Below, piece after piece: positions 28,812-39,800 of a stretch of 64,000 bases of DNA. The DNA is from Leishmania martiniquensis (taxonomy: Eukaryota; Euglenozoa; Kinetoplastea; Trypanosomatida; Trypanosomatidae): contig NC_090156.1 of NCBI RefSeq assembly GCF_017916325.1, forward strand, positions 561,501 to 625,500, read 5' to 3'. The stretch's first letter is position 1. The number at the start of each line of letters is the position of its first letter. The notes under the pieces were generated by a model, which saw only the letters and a program-made list of their open reading frames with translations, was not told the origin of the DNA and ran no database searches. The translations under genes were made by a program, and so were the position numbers.

Positions 28812-31789
28812 GGCGGCCACAGCAAAGAGAAGGGCCTCCGAGAGGAGGACAGCGCACGCGTGTGTGTGTGTGCCCCTTTTTTGTCCCGCTTCTCTTTCTC
28901 CTTTGGCGCGGTCGTGTGCGTCTATGTATATATATATATATGTGGGTGTGCGCTGCTGCTGCTGATGGGTGGGTGGGTGGGGAGGGGAGGGGAGGGGACA
29001 GGGGTTGTGTGCTGAGGAGCACGCGAGAGAAGTGTATCAAAGGAAGAGAAACACACGCGCCGGAAGAGATGGACTCTCCGGTGGAAACAGAGAGGTCGGC
29101 TGTGTGAATCTGTGACACGAACTCCTCTGCGGGCAGCGAAAAATGGTTCGCGTGGAACGGCGGGGATGGAGAGGAGTGGGAGGTGATACATGAGACGTAG
29201 AGGGGGGAGGGCGAGGTGGAGAGCTACAGTGACAGACAACCACTCAAACTCATCTCTAGACGACACGTAAGTGCGAACGAGAGCCTCTCCAGTTTAGGGG
29301 GACGGAGGGGGAGGGCCTCAATGCTACGCGAGCGTGCACGGACGTCTGCGTGCGCATACAGTCATACATACACGCCGACACCGGTGGGGGAGGGGATGGT
29401 CTACCCCACCCCCACCCGAGATGTTCGAGTGAGACGCGAGTGCGCAGACCCGAGCGTCCGCCCTCATGCACACACACAACCTCTTTACACCTGCGTGAAA
29501 GACACCGATGGCACGTCATGAAGCACACGCAAAGTATGGCATCCATAACCGCACCAGGGAAGATAATGTACACAAGATGGGAGGGGGAGAGGCGAAAAGA
29601 GTGGAGGGGAGGCACACTATGCGCGCGCACATACAAAAACAAACGCACAGACAGCCATCGAGCCTAGAGTGAGTTGCTGCGCGCGCCGATCAGCCGAAGG
29701 TCACACCGGCAGAGCAAGAGGGGGTCTCAGCACGGCCCCCATCCACCCAGCTTCATGATGCCTCTCTTGTGCGTACACCTACGATTAAGCCGGTATGCCC
29801 ATTTTCGACCACAGGTGCACACACACACACACAAACACAGAGGCACGCTCTTGAGGGGACCTGCGCCCTACAGAGAGGGATCTCCTTTTCGTACATTATG
29901 TTCTCTCGCTTCCTTGTGATCCGCTGAAGTGTGTGCGCTTCATGTCCACGTCTTCGTGCGGAGACGGTAGAAAGAGGAAGAGCGAGAGCGGGCCGCGTGT
30001 GGCGGTACGTGAGGCAGCAACGATACGCGCTAACCACCAGTAGGAGGGACATCAAAGGGAAGGCAGAGGGGGGGGCAGGGCGAATACTAAAACTAAGATA
30101 CAGCGAATTCGAAGGTCCCACCGCACAGTAACACCACTACAGCAACCAACATCGACAACATTAAGGGTACCCCACCCTCCATCATCGCCACCACCACCAC
30201 CACACACACACACACGCCATGATGAGTCGGGTAGCGGCCAACAGCTTCCGTTCTGGCAGCAAGCGCCAACAGCAGAGAGGAGAAAGGAAGAGTGGAGAGC
30301 CCCGCGCCGCTTGCACCTCTCTGTCATCCCCAGGGGGGATGGGGGGGGATGGTGCGCTGCCCTCTTCTTTCCGCTACAGTGCACAGATACGCGCACAGTC
30401 CGGTGCCGTGTGCGGCAACCATAACCAAAAGAGGGGGAGGGGTAATGGCGGTGTTGCTTGTGCAGCCAGGCACACATCGACGCGCAGACACAGGGAGAGA
30501 GAGGGATAGGGAGAGGCCCGACGCCGCATCAAGACGTTGAAGGCCCACACAAAGAGCACAACATTGAGCAGAAAACGTACCGAGATGGGGAAAAAAAGGG
30601 AAGGCACCGAAGATGAGAAGCGCGTTGATGGGCATGACCGGAGGAGGATGAGAGGTGCGGCTGGCCAACCCAGGAAACAAGGGAGGGCGCCTGTGTGTCT
30701 TTGTGTGTGTGCGTGTGCGTTCGAAGCAGAGCCAACGAGTAGCGCCCGATGGAGGCGCGCAACACCGATGGGGAGCACACACATACACACGCAAAGCGAA
30801 GACAGGCACATGACCTTTCACAGAAATTTCCCCGTTCAGCAGCGCCCAAGGCAACGTAAGAAAAAAACGCAATAGAGAGTGAGAGAGAGAGCAGAGAGCA
30901 GAGGCAGGAGGGCAGATTCTCTCCATGTCCTCGAGAGGAGGGCTGAGGGGAGAGGGGGTGGGGAGGTGAAGTATACGAAGACGTAACGCAGTGAAAAACG
31001 GAGCACACTCGCACATACGGAGAACGCAAAACAGGGAAGAAGGTCACCGCCACTGCGACATGGCCGCACAGATGAGATACACCAACAAGAACATCACCAC
31101 TGCTGCTGCTGCAGCTGTGCAGCAGAGGAAAACAGAAGAGAGAGAAAGAGCGGCAGAGAGGGGAAGGGTAGACACACACACACACACGCGCACACACATA
31201 CGCATATGCACAGCGTATGTGTGAAGAAGAGAGGAAAGAAGTTCTCGCGTAGGCGTATGAGGGGCAAAGGATACGACACGGACAGCGAGGGGAGGAGGGC
31301 GTAGGTGGTAAGTGGCGGAAGAGGGGGGTGGGGCAGTGGTGCGGCGTGCACCTCCGCACCGCTGACTCACGCCCCCCTCCAAACCTCTTGGCGCGCCCTT
31401 TTTCCCCTTTCTGTCTCTCACTCCTCCCTTTCTTTGCCCTCCCCCTCTTTTCACCTGTCAGAACTTGGTGAGGAGGAGGTGGAGACCAATGGGGACGGGG
31501 TGCGACTGGGTGCACACATACGCACACGTACACACATATACCTTTGGAAACAAACTGTGTAGCCGTTGAAGCACGAGCAGCCCCTCCCCCCTCCCTCCCC
31601 TTTCTCTGCGGCACCCTCACTTTCGCGGCGACAGGACGCGCGCACGCTTGCTAGGTTATGCGACCCATGTTGGGGCCTATGCGCCCGCATGTGAGTAGTG
31701 GCTGGGGGTGAGGACGGGCACTGCCCCCCCACCCGCACCCTACCGTCGTCAACCCTCCCTACGCCCCTTCTCCTTCGCACTGACGATAC
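28812..31789. other. long intergenic region rich in simple repeats, no gene seen
   Basis: 3.0 kb. On the minus strand it is pyrimidine-rich throughout. It contains a GT run (28860-28872), an alternating TA run (28925-28942), a CTG run, a G-rich block (28967-29005) and several CA runs (29817-29834, 30197-30216, 31172-31188). The 363-codon minus-strand frame at 30529-31620 is Cys/Ser/Pro/Leu/Phe low-complexity from CT-rich DNA and recognises nothing, so I leave it out. Confidence 0.5.
28967..29005 (+). repeat. G-rich tract with G-quadruplex potential
   Basis: A stretch of GGGT repeats followed by GGGGA repeats gives at least six runs of three or more guanines separated by single bases on the plus strand. 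The minus-strand transcript reads it as a C-only/C-rich tract. It sits about 160-190 bases upstream of the CEP95-like gene's start. Confidence 0.8.
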
Positions 31790-33826
31790 TCACTCATGCG
31801 GGTGCGCCGCTTCTTTCGCCGCCGAGGACGAGGAGGAGTGGACGAGCACCGCGTATGCCGTTGTTGCCAGCTTCGTGCGTATGCCGCTGGCACCCTTGTC
31901 ACTCTCGCCGCTGCCGGCAAGAGCTGCGGCAGCGGCCATGGCTTGCTTCGAAGACATCGAGCGCGCCGATGGTGGGGCGGTGAAATGCGGGCCGCCAGAC
32001 AGCGGCTTTGGTGGCGGCGGTTGCTGCAGCTGCTGACATGGTGGAGGAAGTCCGGCCACAGCCACCAGGACGCCTCCGCTGCCGTCTCCGACACCATTTG
32101 GCGGAGGACGTGGGCTGCTGTTAGCGCCAGCGGAGTGGAGAGCGGCTGGCCGTAATGGGGGCGGCCGTGTCTGCGGCACCCTTTGCGGTGTGTCGGCCCT
32201 CTGCGATGCGCCGCTGGTCATGCGGCTTTGCAGCCCGCTGCGCACGCACTCGACCGTTAGCGGTGTATACCGATGCGGTGGCGAAGCGGCTGTCGACGTC
32301 TGAAGCACCGATGCGGATGCAGGCATCGCCGTCGTGGCAGGGGCGACAGAAGCAGCATCGCCGGTAGTGGAGGGGCCGGCAGCGGGACGAGCGGAAGGCC
32401 TGGTTTCAGCAGCTTCGCCAGCCTCGTCCTCTGCCGCCGCCCTCTGCTGTGGCTCGACGCGGTTGGAGCTTCTCGCTCCACGGCTGTAGGCCCCAGTCAC
32501 GGTAGCACCGACGACGCCCTCGTCGAGCTCGCGGAGGTGCTTCGCGGAGTAACGATGGGGCTGCGGCTGCGCGACGCATTGCTTTCGAAACCACGACTGT
32601 ATCCATCGCTCTAGCGGGTCATCATCGCCATCCACATCAGCCTTCGGCTTCGCGACCAGCAGCTCCTGCACTAGGCTCGAGAAGATGGTGGGAAGCTGGT
32701 GCTTGTGGGCGTACGCCGGCTGCTCAGGCCTTTCATGCGCCCATAACACATCACATTCGCTGCTATGAGCACTGCGGCTGCTGAGGTGCCCCGGGGTAGA
32801 CCGTGCCGATGATGACAAGGTCGAGAAATCGCCCGCGCCTCCTTCACGGGTATGTTTCACCCTCGCATCGCCCACCGGCGCCATCACCAGCCGATCCGCC
32901 CACTTGTGTGACGGCGCAAAAGCCCCTTGTGAAGGCCCCGCGGGAGAGGCTTGAGGGTCACGTAGGGTTGCTTGGCTGCTCTCGGTAGCAACACTCATCG
33001 TGAGAAAACTGTCGACGCATTCCGTCTGTGTAGTCATGGCGTGATCGTCGGCATGGCACAGAGCCGACTCGGTGCCATCTGCAGATTCCACAGTGGCTCG
33101 CTGAGTCACCGCCTCCGCTCCCTGCCGTTTCCTCGCCTCCTCTTCTGGCATGCCAGCATTGGAGAGAACGGCCTTGACGTTGTCGGGGCTTGCAGTGTCA
33201 TGGCTTAGTGTCCGGCCCTGAGTGGTTGCAGGCGGTCGGCTCAGCGGCTTGCTGCGCCGCCAAACCGGCTCCGGCTCCCCCCCCCGGTGAGTTGCAGTCG
33301 TTGCCGTGGAAAGCGGCAAGAGGGGCAGGGCAGAGCGCGCCGAGCACACGCAGATTGCACCAGCACCAGCGCCACCAGCAGCAGCAGCGGCGACGCGCGC
33401 AGGCCGACGCGCGCAGAGCGCCTCCTCAGATCGCTCCGCCAGCGCGAGGGGTGCCAGCGCTGTAGGTGGTCGGCCAAATCCTCGCTCTACGATCGGTGCC
33501 ACCGGCAGAGGTGCAAGGCGTGGGGGTGCTTGGAGAGTGGTCGGCTGCTGCCCACGCCCCCACGGAGCCGTCGCGCGGGTCGCATGCGTTACCATGCGCG
33601 ACAAGATGTTTGAGCTACGGGAGCCTTCGCGGCAGAGTGAGGTAGCAGTGCGGGTGCCGCTGGAAGGGGCACGGCGTCTCCCCAATATCGTTGACGGCGC
33701 GAGGGACATGGAAGTCCCGAGAGTCGGCGCACTGGGTGAGGCCCGTTGCTCCTCGCGGATCAGGGGCAACCCGTGCGGGTCCACTGAAGCCCGCTCACCG
33801 CGGCTACGGACGGGTACACGGCTCAT
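31790..33826 (-). CDS. hypothetical low-complexity protein
   Basis: 678 residues from ATG at 33826. No family recognised. Most of it is Ala/Ser/Pro/Arg-rich and probably disordered. The only segment with a folded look is about 395-450, where a hydrophobic helix (LPTIFSSLVQELLVAKPKAD) is followed by an acidic turn and LERWIQSWFRKQC, an amphipathic helix with two Trp. The start is confirmed only by context: the codons just 5' include a second ATG in another frame, whose mini-frame (Met-Arg-stop) overlaps this start, and an AG abuts the ATG. The long open frame with strong GC bias at third positions, in the transcribed direction and with normal spacing, supports a real gene. Function unknown. 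Confidence 0.65.
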   Translation of the reverse strand: MSRVPVRSRGERASVDPHGLPLIREEQRASPSAPTLGTSMSLAPSTILGRRRAPSSGTRTATSLCREGSRSSNILSRMVTHATRATAPWGRGQQPTTLQAPPRLAPLPVAPIVERGFGRPPTALAPLALAERSEEALCARRPARVAAAAAGGAGAGAICVCSARSALPLLPLSTATTATHRGGEPEPVWRRSKPLSRPPATTQGRTLSHDTASPDNVKAVLSNAGMPEEEARKRQGAEAVTQRATVESADGTESALCHADDHAMTTQTECVDSFLTMSVATESSQATLRDPQASPAGPSQGAFAPSHKWADRLVMAPVGDARVKHTREGGAGDFSTLSSSARSTPGHLSSRSAHSSECDVLWAHERPEQPAYAHKHQLPTIFSSLVQELLVAKPKADVDGDDDPLERWIQSWFRKQCVAQPQPHRYSAKHLRELDEGVVGATVTGAYSRGARSSNRVEPQQRAAAEDEAGEAAETRPSARPAAGPSTTGDAASVAPATTAMPASASVLQTSTAASPPHRYTPLTVECVRSGLQSRMTSGASQRADTPQRVPQTRPPPLRPAALHSAGANSSPRPPPNGVGDGSGGVLVAVAGLPPPCQQLQQPPPPKPLSGGPHFTAPPSARSMSSKQAMAAAAALAGSGESDKGASGIRTKLATTAYAVLVHSSSSSAAKEAAHPHE

Positions 33827-34519
33827 CTCATGCACGCAGAGAACTTTGGTGAAGGTATGAGTGTGCTGCCTCTGCCTATTTTTCTCCCTGCGCTTATATG
33901 AGCTGCTTTTTTGTTCGTGCGAGCGTGCGTGACTGCGCGCTCGCCAATCGACTCGGCTCTGTCTGAGGGCTTCGGTCTGCGCAGCGGTGGGAGTGACAAA
34001 ACTGCCGGAGAGTGTGAGTGACAGACTGACGCGTAGCCGAGAAGAAAGAGAGCGGGAGCGAGAAAGGAGAGGAGGGGTGACAGCAGCCGGGAACAGGATG
34101 GCTGGCGGAGTGCGGACCAGCCACGAATTCGTACTGGGGGAGTGATAAAGGCGTGCGGCGGAGGGAGGTGAGCGTCGTACGCCTCGTGTACCGTCTCTAT
34201 CTCCTCTTTCTTTGAGTAAGCGACATCACGCACGCACACACACACACACAGGCACTCACTTCTCCAAGAGAGCCCCTCTCTTTCACGGCTCTGCACCCAA
34301 CCTATTCACATGAGATACGAAAGACCGCCTCTGTGGCGTCAGCAGCTCGTTACCTTGCTGTGTACATTACTTGTCTTCCCGCTTTGTCCTGAGCAACGCC
34401 CGAGGCGCTCCCGCTACTGATGTTGCTCTGACGGGAAGACCCGACAAAGATCCGAGAGGCCCACCAAAAACGACATACAAGCACACACACGCCCTCGCGC
34501 ACGCTTGAGCGCGACGGCC
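33827..34519. other. intergenic, no gene seen
   Basis: 0.7 kb between the 544-residue protein gene and the low-complexity gene. Pyrimidine-rich parts near 34020-34080 and 34175-34220 (minus strand) could serve as SL acceptor or polyadenylation-coupling tracts. A CA run lies at about 34234-34251. Confidence 0.45.
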
Positions 34520-36154
34520 TCAATGCACGCCGTAACTAAAGTTCTGCAGCTGCTTCTCATGCAATGCATCGAACACGCTGCGTTTCTTTGACCACATCTT
34601 ACCCCGACTACGACGCACCTCTGCCAACTTGTTGGCCTTGTCCGAGTCGAGTATCCGCCGCTGCACCTGACGGCCAATCGGCTCCTGCTCGCGGTCGAAC
34701 TCGACGCCAGTTGTGCCAACGTTGCGCGGGCGATCCACACGGCGGCTGAAATTCTCGAGCAGGTAATCCAGCGTCGCCTCTTCGTGTGACTCGCCGGCGA
34801 ACCGGCGGGCCCACAAGCGCCGCTTCTTGTCCAGGATGGCGTCCTCGATGTGCCGGTACACGATGAAGGCATCGCGGCCCATTACCTGCGCCCGCGCCAA
34901 ATCGGTGAGACACTTGGCCAGGTCAGCGCCCCACGCCGTTTCGGTGCAGATGCGGCGCAGCTCCGTCAAGTAGCATAGCACAGCCGCCGTGATGGTCTTG
35001 TCTGGGGTATACATGAAGTCGTGGAAGCCACATTTTTCCTCAAAAAACGCACGCACTCGCTCCGGACTGTGCCGCGTGTTCTGCAGTAGCCTCGCAGCGT
35101 CGATCTTCTCATCCAGCTCCGCTTGTACTGGCCCCATGGCGTCCAACACCTCTTCCCAGGAGGCCTTGCCGCCGGCCATGGCCCTCCACTCCGGGTTGGC
35201 GCTAAGGTAGAAAAGCGTTCGAACATCCGCAGGGGGCAGCGCCACTGCATCGCCGGCGACTGGAGTGCCCGCCTTCATCTTCAGGTCTCTGTAGAGAGCA
35301 GCCACATTCGTGCTTGGGATGTCGGCCAGCGTCGTGAGAGACCCATGACTGGGGCTACCAAAGACGTTCTCGAAGGGCGTGGTGTCGGGCTCGATAAATT
35401 CTCGGTAGCGCTCCTTTATCTGCTCGTGCGTGTTGAACGGCAGCACGTCCAGCTCCGTCACATCGACGCCATCGGGGTCGATGTAGGGATTATGCTCGAA
35501 CCTGGGCAGGTAGTCGGTGCGGGCACCGTCGATGAAGCCGATTGGGCCCCAACGGTCCCACAGGTAGTTCGGCTCTAGCCCCAGCTCCCTGCGGCGCACA
35601 GCGCGCTCCAGGTCCATCAGTGCGTGCCGCATCGCCTGCGACATGACAAGTGTCCCTACCTGCAGGCCGTTCTCCTCCCAGCAGTGCGCCCGAAGAGTGT
35701 TGTGGTCGTAGAACGGCTTTGTGATGCCGATGCAACGCCAGTAGCGCGACTCACGAGTGTAGTGGAGGGCCGCGTCCAGCATGTCAGGGGCGTACATGTC
35801 TGCATTACCCTTTATCGTTTCATCGTGCAGTAGCATGCCGATCAGCTCCGGCGTGTCGAAGGCCCGCCATATCAGCTTCGTCTCCAAATTGTAAAACCGG
35901 TAGCTGAGGCGCTCATGGTCGCGGCCGAAGCGATTCTCCTGGAGGTCGTACGCCCGAAACCAATTTTTCTGCGGCATGAACGTGCGGTCCGACAGCTCTG
36001 TGCGGTTACGGTCGAGGTACGACCGCACGGCGATGCGTTTGCCAACCGTGAATGTTTTGGGTACGAGGTGGAAGTCACCTGCCTTGTAAGAAATGACCTC
36101 TCCGGGCCTGTGCAACGCCTGCAGGAGCAGTGCGCCACGCCTCGCGGATAGCAT
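34520..36154 (-). CDS. conserved-looking hypothetical protein, probably mitochondrial
   Basis: 544 residues from ATG at 36154; the longer frame begins with GTG. I do not recognise the family. The N-terminus (MLSARRGALLLQALHRPGEV) fits a mitochondrial presequence. The rest is unusually non-repetitive for this window: evenly mixed, Trp- and Tyr-rich and charged, with blocks such as LSYRFYNLETKLIWRAF, YWRCIGITKPFYDHNTLRAHCW, LWDRWGPIGFIDG and KCGFHDFMYTPDKT, and a basic C-terminus (SRGKMWSKKRSVFD). This composition, with a basic tail and no membrane helix, suits a kinetoplastid-specific mitoribosome or RNA-processing subunit, but that is a guess from composition only. Confidence 0.8.
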   Translation of the reverse strand: MLSARRGALLLQALHRPGEVISYKAGDFHLVPKTFTVGKRIAVRSYLDRNRTELSDRTFMPQKNWFRAYDLQENRFGRDHERLSYRFYNLETKLIWRAFDTPELIGMLLHDETIKGNADMYAPDMLDAALHYTRESRYWRCIGITKPFYDHNTLRAHCWEENGLQVGTLVMSQAMRHALMDLERAVRRRELGLEPNYLWDRWGPIGFIDGARTDYLPRFEHNPYIDPDGVDVTELDVLPFNTHEQIKERYREFIEPDTTPFENVFGSPSHGSLTTLADIPSTNVAALYRDLKMKAGTPVAGDAVALPPADVRTLFYLSANPEWRAMAGGKASWEEVLDAMGPVQAELDEKIDAARLLQNTRHSPERVRAFFEEKCGFHDFMYTPDKTITAAVLCYLTELRRICTETAWGADLAKCLTDLARAQVMGRDAFIVYRHIEDAILDKKRRLWARRFAGESHEEATLDYLLENFSRRVDRPRNVGTTGVEFDREQEPIGRQVQRRILDSDKANKLAEVRRSRGKMWSKKRSVFDALHEKQLQNFSYGVH

Positions 36155-36841
36155 CGTTGCTGCACCGTCCACCACGTCTCTTTTGCCCTTGTCCTTCGAG
36201 CGCCGCCGACGCGTCGCTCACCGCACGGCACGTTATGGTCTCTGCGGTGCTGATGGAAAGCCTCTGCACGCCGCTTTCTCTCTCTCTTTCTGTTTGAGCG
36301 CGTGTATGTGCATGAGGGATTACGGGGGAGGGGGAGGGGGGAGGCATCAGAGGCCAGACAACAGCACAGAGAAATGGCAAGAGAGGCGGTGTATAGGAAT
36401 GGGGATGGGGATACACAAGAGTAAAGAAGGGCGGCAGAGGGCCACACAGTACAAAGAGCACCGCCTTACACACACACAGACAAAGATGCTCACTGGAGGC
36501 AAGCGGCTGATGCACAGAGTGCGTCGACAGATGAAGCTGCATTGTCACGAAAAGCTCTCGCAGTAGCCATGGAGAGGGCTGGCAGATGCAGATCCGTCGG
36601 CGCAGACCTGAGCACATTAGCCCCATCAGCCTGTGAGTGACGCGGTCCTGTTCTTTTGGTTTTTTTAACGCAACTGAATCGCAGAGAGAGATGTATACAA
36701 CTTGTACGGGAAGAGAAAGAGAGAGAGAGAGAGCAATGCCAATTCTTCCTCGAGGCCACCGTCCCCGTCGCACGTATAACCGCGCACGCATACCCCTTCT
36801 CGCCGCTCTCTTCAACCTTACCGGCAGAGCGAGTATCAGCG
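36155..36841. other. intergenic, no gene seen
   Basis: 0.7 kb. GA-rich (about 36715-36735 on the plus strand) and C/T-rich stretches alternate. The minus strand near 36280-36300 reads as a purine run. No frame with recognisable protein character. Confidence 0.45.
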
Positions 36842-39800
36842 CTACACGAGACAACCCTCGTCGTCGTCGTCGTCACCGGTGAGAAGACGTGACAGCTGCC
36901 CTCCCCCCACGCCGTCAGTGCTATACATTTGGCCAAGCGTGGCCGGTGACAGGATAGGGTGGCTGTGAGCGGTTCCAGCGCACGACGACGTCGGACTTGA
37001 CCGAAGCCATTGAAAGAGCTTAAGGGGGGAAGAGGAGGGCGCCTTTGTGGGGTTCGCGGCTGTTGGAGAGGCTGAGGTGAAGGCAGATGGCGGCTGCACA
37101 AGGCCCTGGGAGAGAAACAGCATCGACGTTGCCGGCGTTGATGCCGTACGGATGGCGGTGGTCGAAGCTATTGAGCCTGCACCGCCGGTGGCGTTCGCTG
37201 TTGTGTTTGCGGTGTGTGCCCACCCGCCAGCACCGCCCATACTGCCGGGGAGCAGGGCCTCCTCCACTGTCTCGTGCTCCAACGAGGAATCTCGGTGGTA
37301 CACTAGCCAGGAGCCAGACATATTGCTGCCGTGTGTGTGTCGCATATCCGGCGAGGTGGTCACCGGCGTCGCCATGTGGCTGCTGTTGATGTTCTCCCTC
37401 GTTCCAGAAGACGCCGATCCAGAGAGAGCGGAGTAGTCAGAAGACGGCCAAGCACCATCAGTGCTCACGAGGCGCATGAGTGGCGTGTCGTTTGCTATGG
37501 CGGGGGCGGACACGGCCCGGGAGGAAGCGGCCGCTTGCGCGTGCGCCTCCCGAGCCAGCACTGCCGCCGCCGCCTGCCAGTGGAGCCACCCAACCATGCG
37601 CTGGAACACGTCAGCGAAGCTGACGATACCGTGGCTGCTCTGATGCAGACTGCACGCCTCACGCAACAGCGTCGTCACGGTCGGGTCCGGTTGCACAACG
37701 ATCTGCTTCGAGATGGAGCAGCGGAAGGGGAAGGGTGCAGTGCACACCCTTGCGCCTCTCCCGCTGTGCTCCTCGACTAGCACGGTGGTGCCTGTCACAT
37801 ACTTGCGCAGGTACAGACGGCGACACTGCAGCTGGCGTGGCACCACCACTAGCAGCGCGTTCTCTGGGCTAAAGCGGGAGCACAAGGTGCTGATGCGGGC
37901 CTCGCTGAACTCCTCCGCAACCCATTGCACCGGTACGTTGGGGTACTCAGCCGAGGACACGGCAGCGGCCACTGCCGTTTCGTACATATGCTGCGCTTCC
38001 TCGTTGCGGAGCACCACGTCCTCGGTGGCGGTGCGAGCTAAGCGCTGCTGCCCGCTGCAGGTGCCCCTGCCCGGCACACCTGCCCACGCCGCTTCGCCCC
38101 TGCCAATCGCAGCACCGCCACCGCCGCTACCCCACAAGAATGCCGCAATTAACAGCAGTCGGCGAGCCAAGACGCCGTCGCGGGTGAAGATGACGACACG
38201 GCCCAGACGACCACGGTGAATCAGGTACTCGTCCTCCTTCGAGCTGGACAGGGGAGTGCTGCTCCCTACCGCCTTCGGTGGAGGCGGTGGTGCGGCGTTA
38301 GGGGCTGGCGGTGCCGCAGCAAAGGCCGCGACGGTGCGAGGTGCTGCCGGCGAAGAGGGTGTGCTTTCGCAGTTGCGCGAACGTCTGGCGACGACGCCGC
38401 CACTCTTGGCACCGCTGAAAGGAGTCCCCGTGCTCACAGCGGTGTCTGCTCCTGTGAGCGCGGTGGCGCCTTTTCCTCCATGGAGTACTTGGGCTGTCGT
38501 CCTGGGAGAAGAAGCCGCTGCTGTGCACGACACATCGATCGTCGTGGGGTTGTTAGTCGGTGCCTTCGAAGAGATTGTGATGGCCGGTGCGCGCGCCTTG
38601 AGAGCCGCACAGTCCTCGTTGAGGTCATCTACGCTGCCGCTGCCCGCACGGCCGAATTTTTCGTGTGACATGGGGACAGGCTTGCCAAAGTTGATGACGC
38701 CGTCGCAACTGCTATGCAGAGGGTCGCGTTGCTCCGCAACCGAGCTCCAGTACGCCCCATACCGAGACAGCCACTCTGGGGCGCACCCCGGCCTCGTACC
38801 ACTCACACCTCCGCCGCACGGAAGCAACGGCGATCCCTCGCGTGCCACCGTCGGCGATGCGCCGTGCTGCGCACAGAGCGGCAGCGGAGACACGCCATTC
38901 ACGTTGGGACTCGTCGGACTTATCGCGGCGGGCATGGCCGCTGCCGCGCCTGCATTGGCGCTGACGCTGTTGCCTACCCTGCGCCGCGCACGCAGACCTG
39001 CGCTGCCGACCCCATCTTCTGTCAAAGACAAGAGCCCGCAGATGAAGGCGCTCGCAAAGCCCTCGCTGTACTCGCACACAGAGGAAGCGGCCTCGTGAAG
39101 GATGTCAGCCAAGGGCGGAGGTGCTGAACACGCCAAGTCCGAGGGCGCTGCACCGGCACCCAACCTCTTCCCTAAGGAGGCAGACGCGCCGCCTGTGCTT
39201 GAACGGCACATCAATGTTGCCGACGTGTCCCGCTGCTCACTGGGAGATTTTGCGGAAGCCTGTTTCGAGCCATCGCGTGTTCGTGCGCCGAACGGCGAAG
39301 ACCGCATCAGCATCGGCACTACCCACGCCGACGTCGCAGGCGCTAGCGGCGGGAGAGGAAAGCGAAGGGACAGAGCATTCTTCAGCTCCGTCTTCACGGC
39401 TTGGTACGTCTCAAACGCCTCCGGGTGCGTCTCGAGTTGCGCTGCGAAGCATCGCAGTATCTGTTGCTGTGAGCCGTTCGGCTTCTGCGTGGGCGAGTAG
39501 AGCAGACAGAAAAAACGCTGCACGGTGCGAATAGCAAACTCAGTCGTGCGGTTCAGCACACTGCGCAGGATATCCACGTGGTGCAAGAGGAAGCGGAAGT
39601 GCAGGCCGCATGGAGGGCAGAGAACCACTAGCGCCACAGCCGCACTGCGCGTCTGCATGGAGTGCATCAAGCCAGTGTGCGTCGTCACAAGCGCCGCGAA
39701 GGAGACGGTGAGGATGATGCGGTAGTAGCGGAGCTCACCTCTGGCGGAGCGCACCTCCTCTACTTTCATGTTCCACGGCGGCCCCTCCTGCGGCGGCGCG

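Noticed and set aside
30529..31620. 363-codon minus-strand open frame in the 28.8-31.8 kb gap
   Set aside because: A Cys/Ser/Pro/Leu/Phe-rich translation of CT-rich and CA-repeat DNA. No domain, and the composition matches the pyrimidine tract, not a protein.
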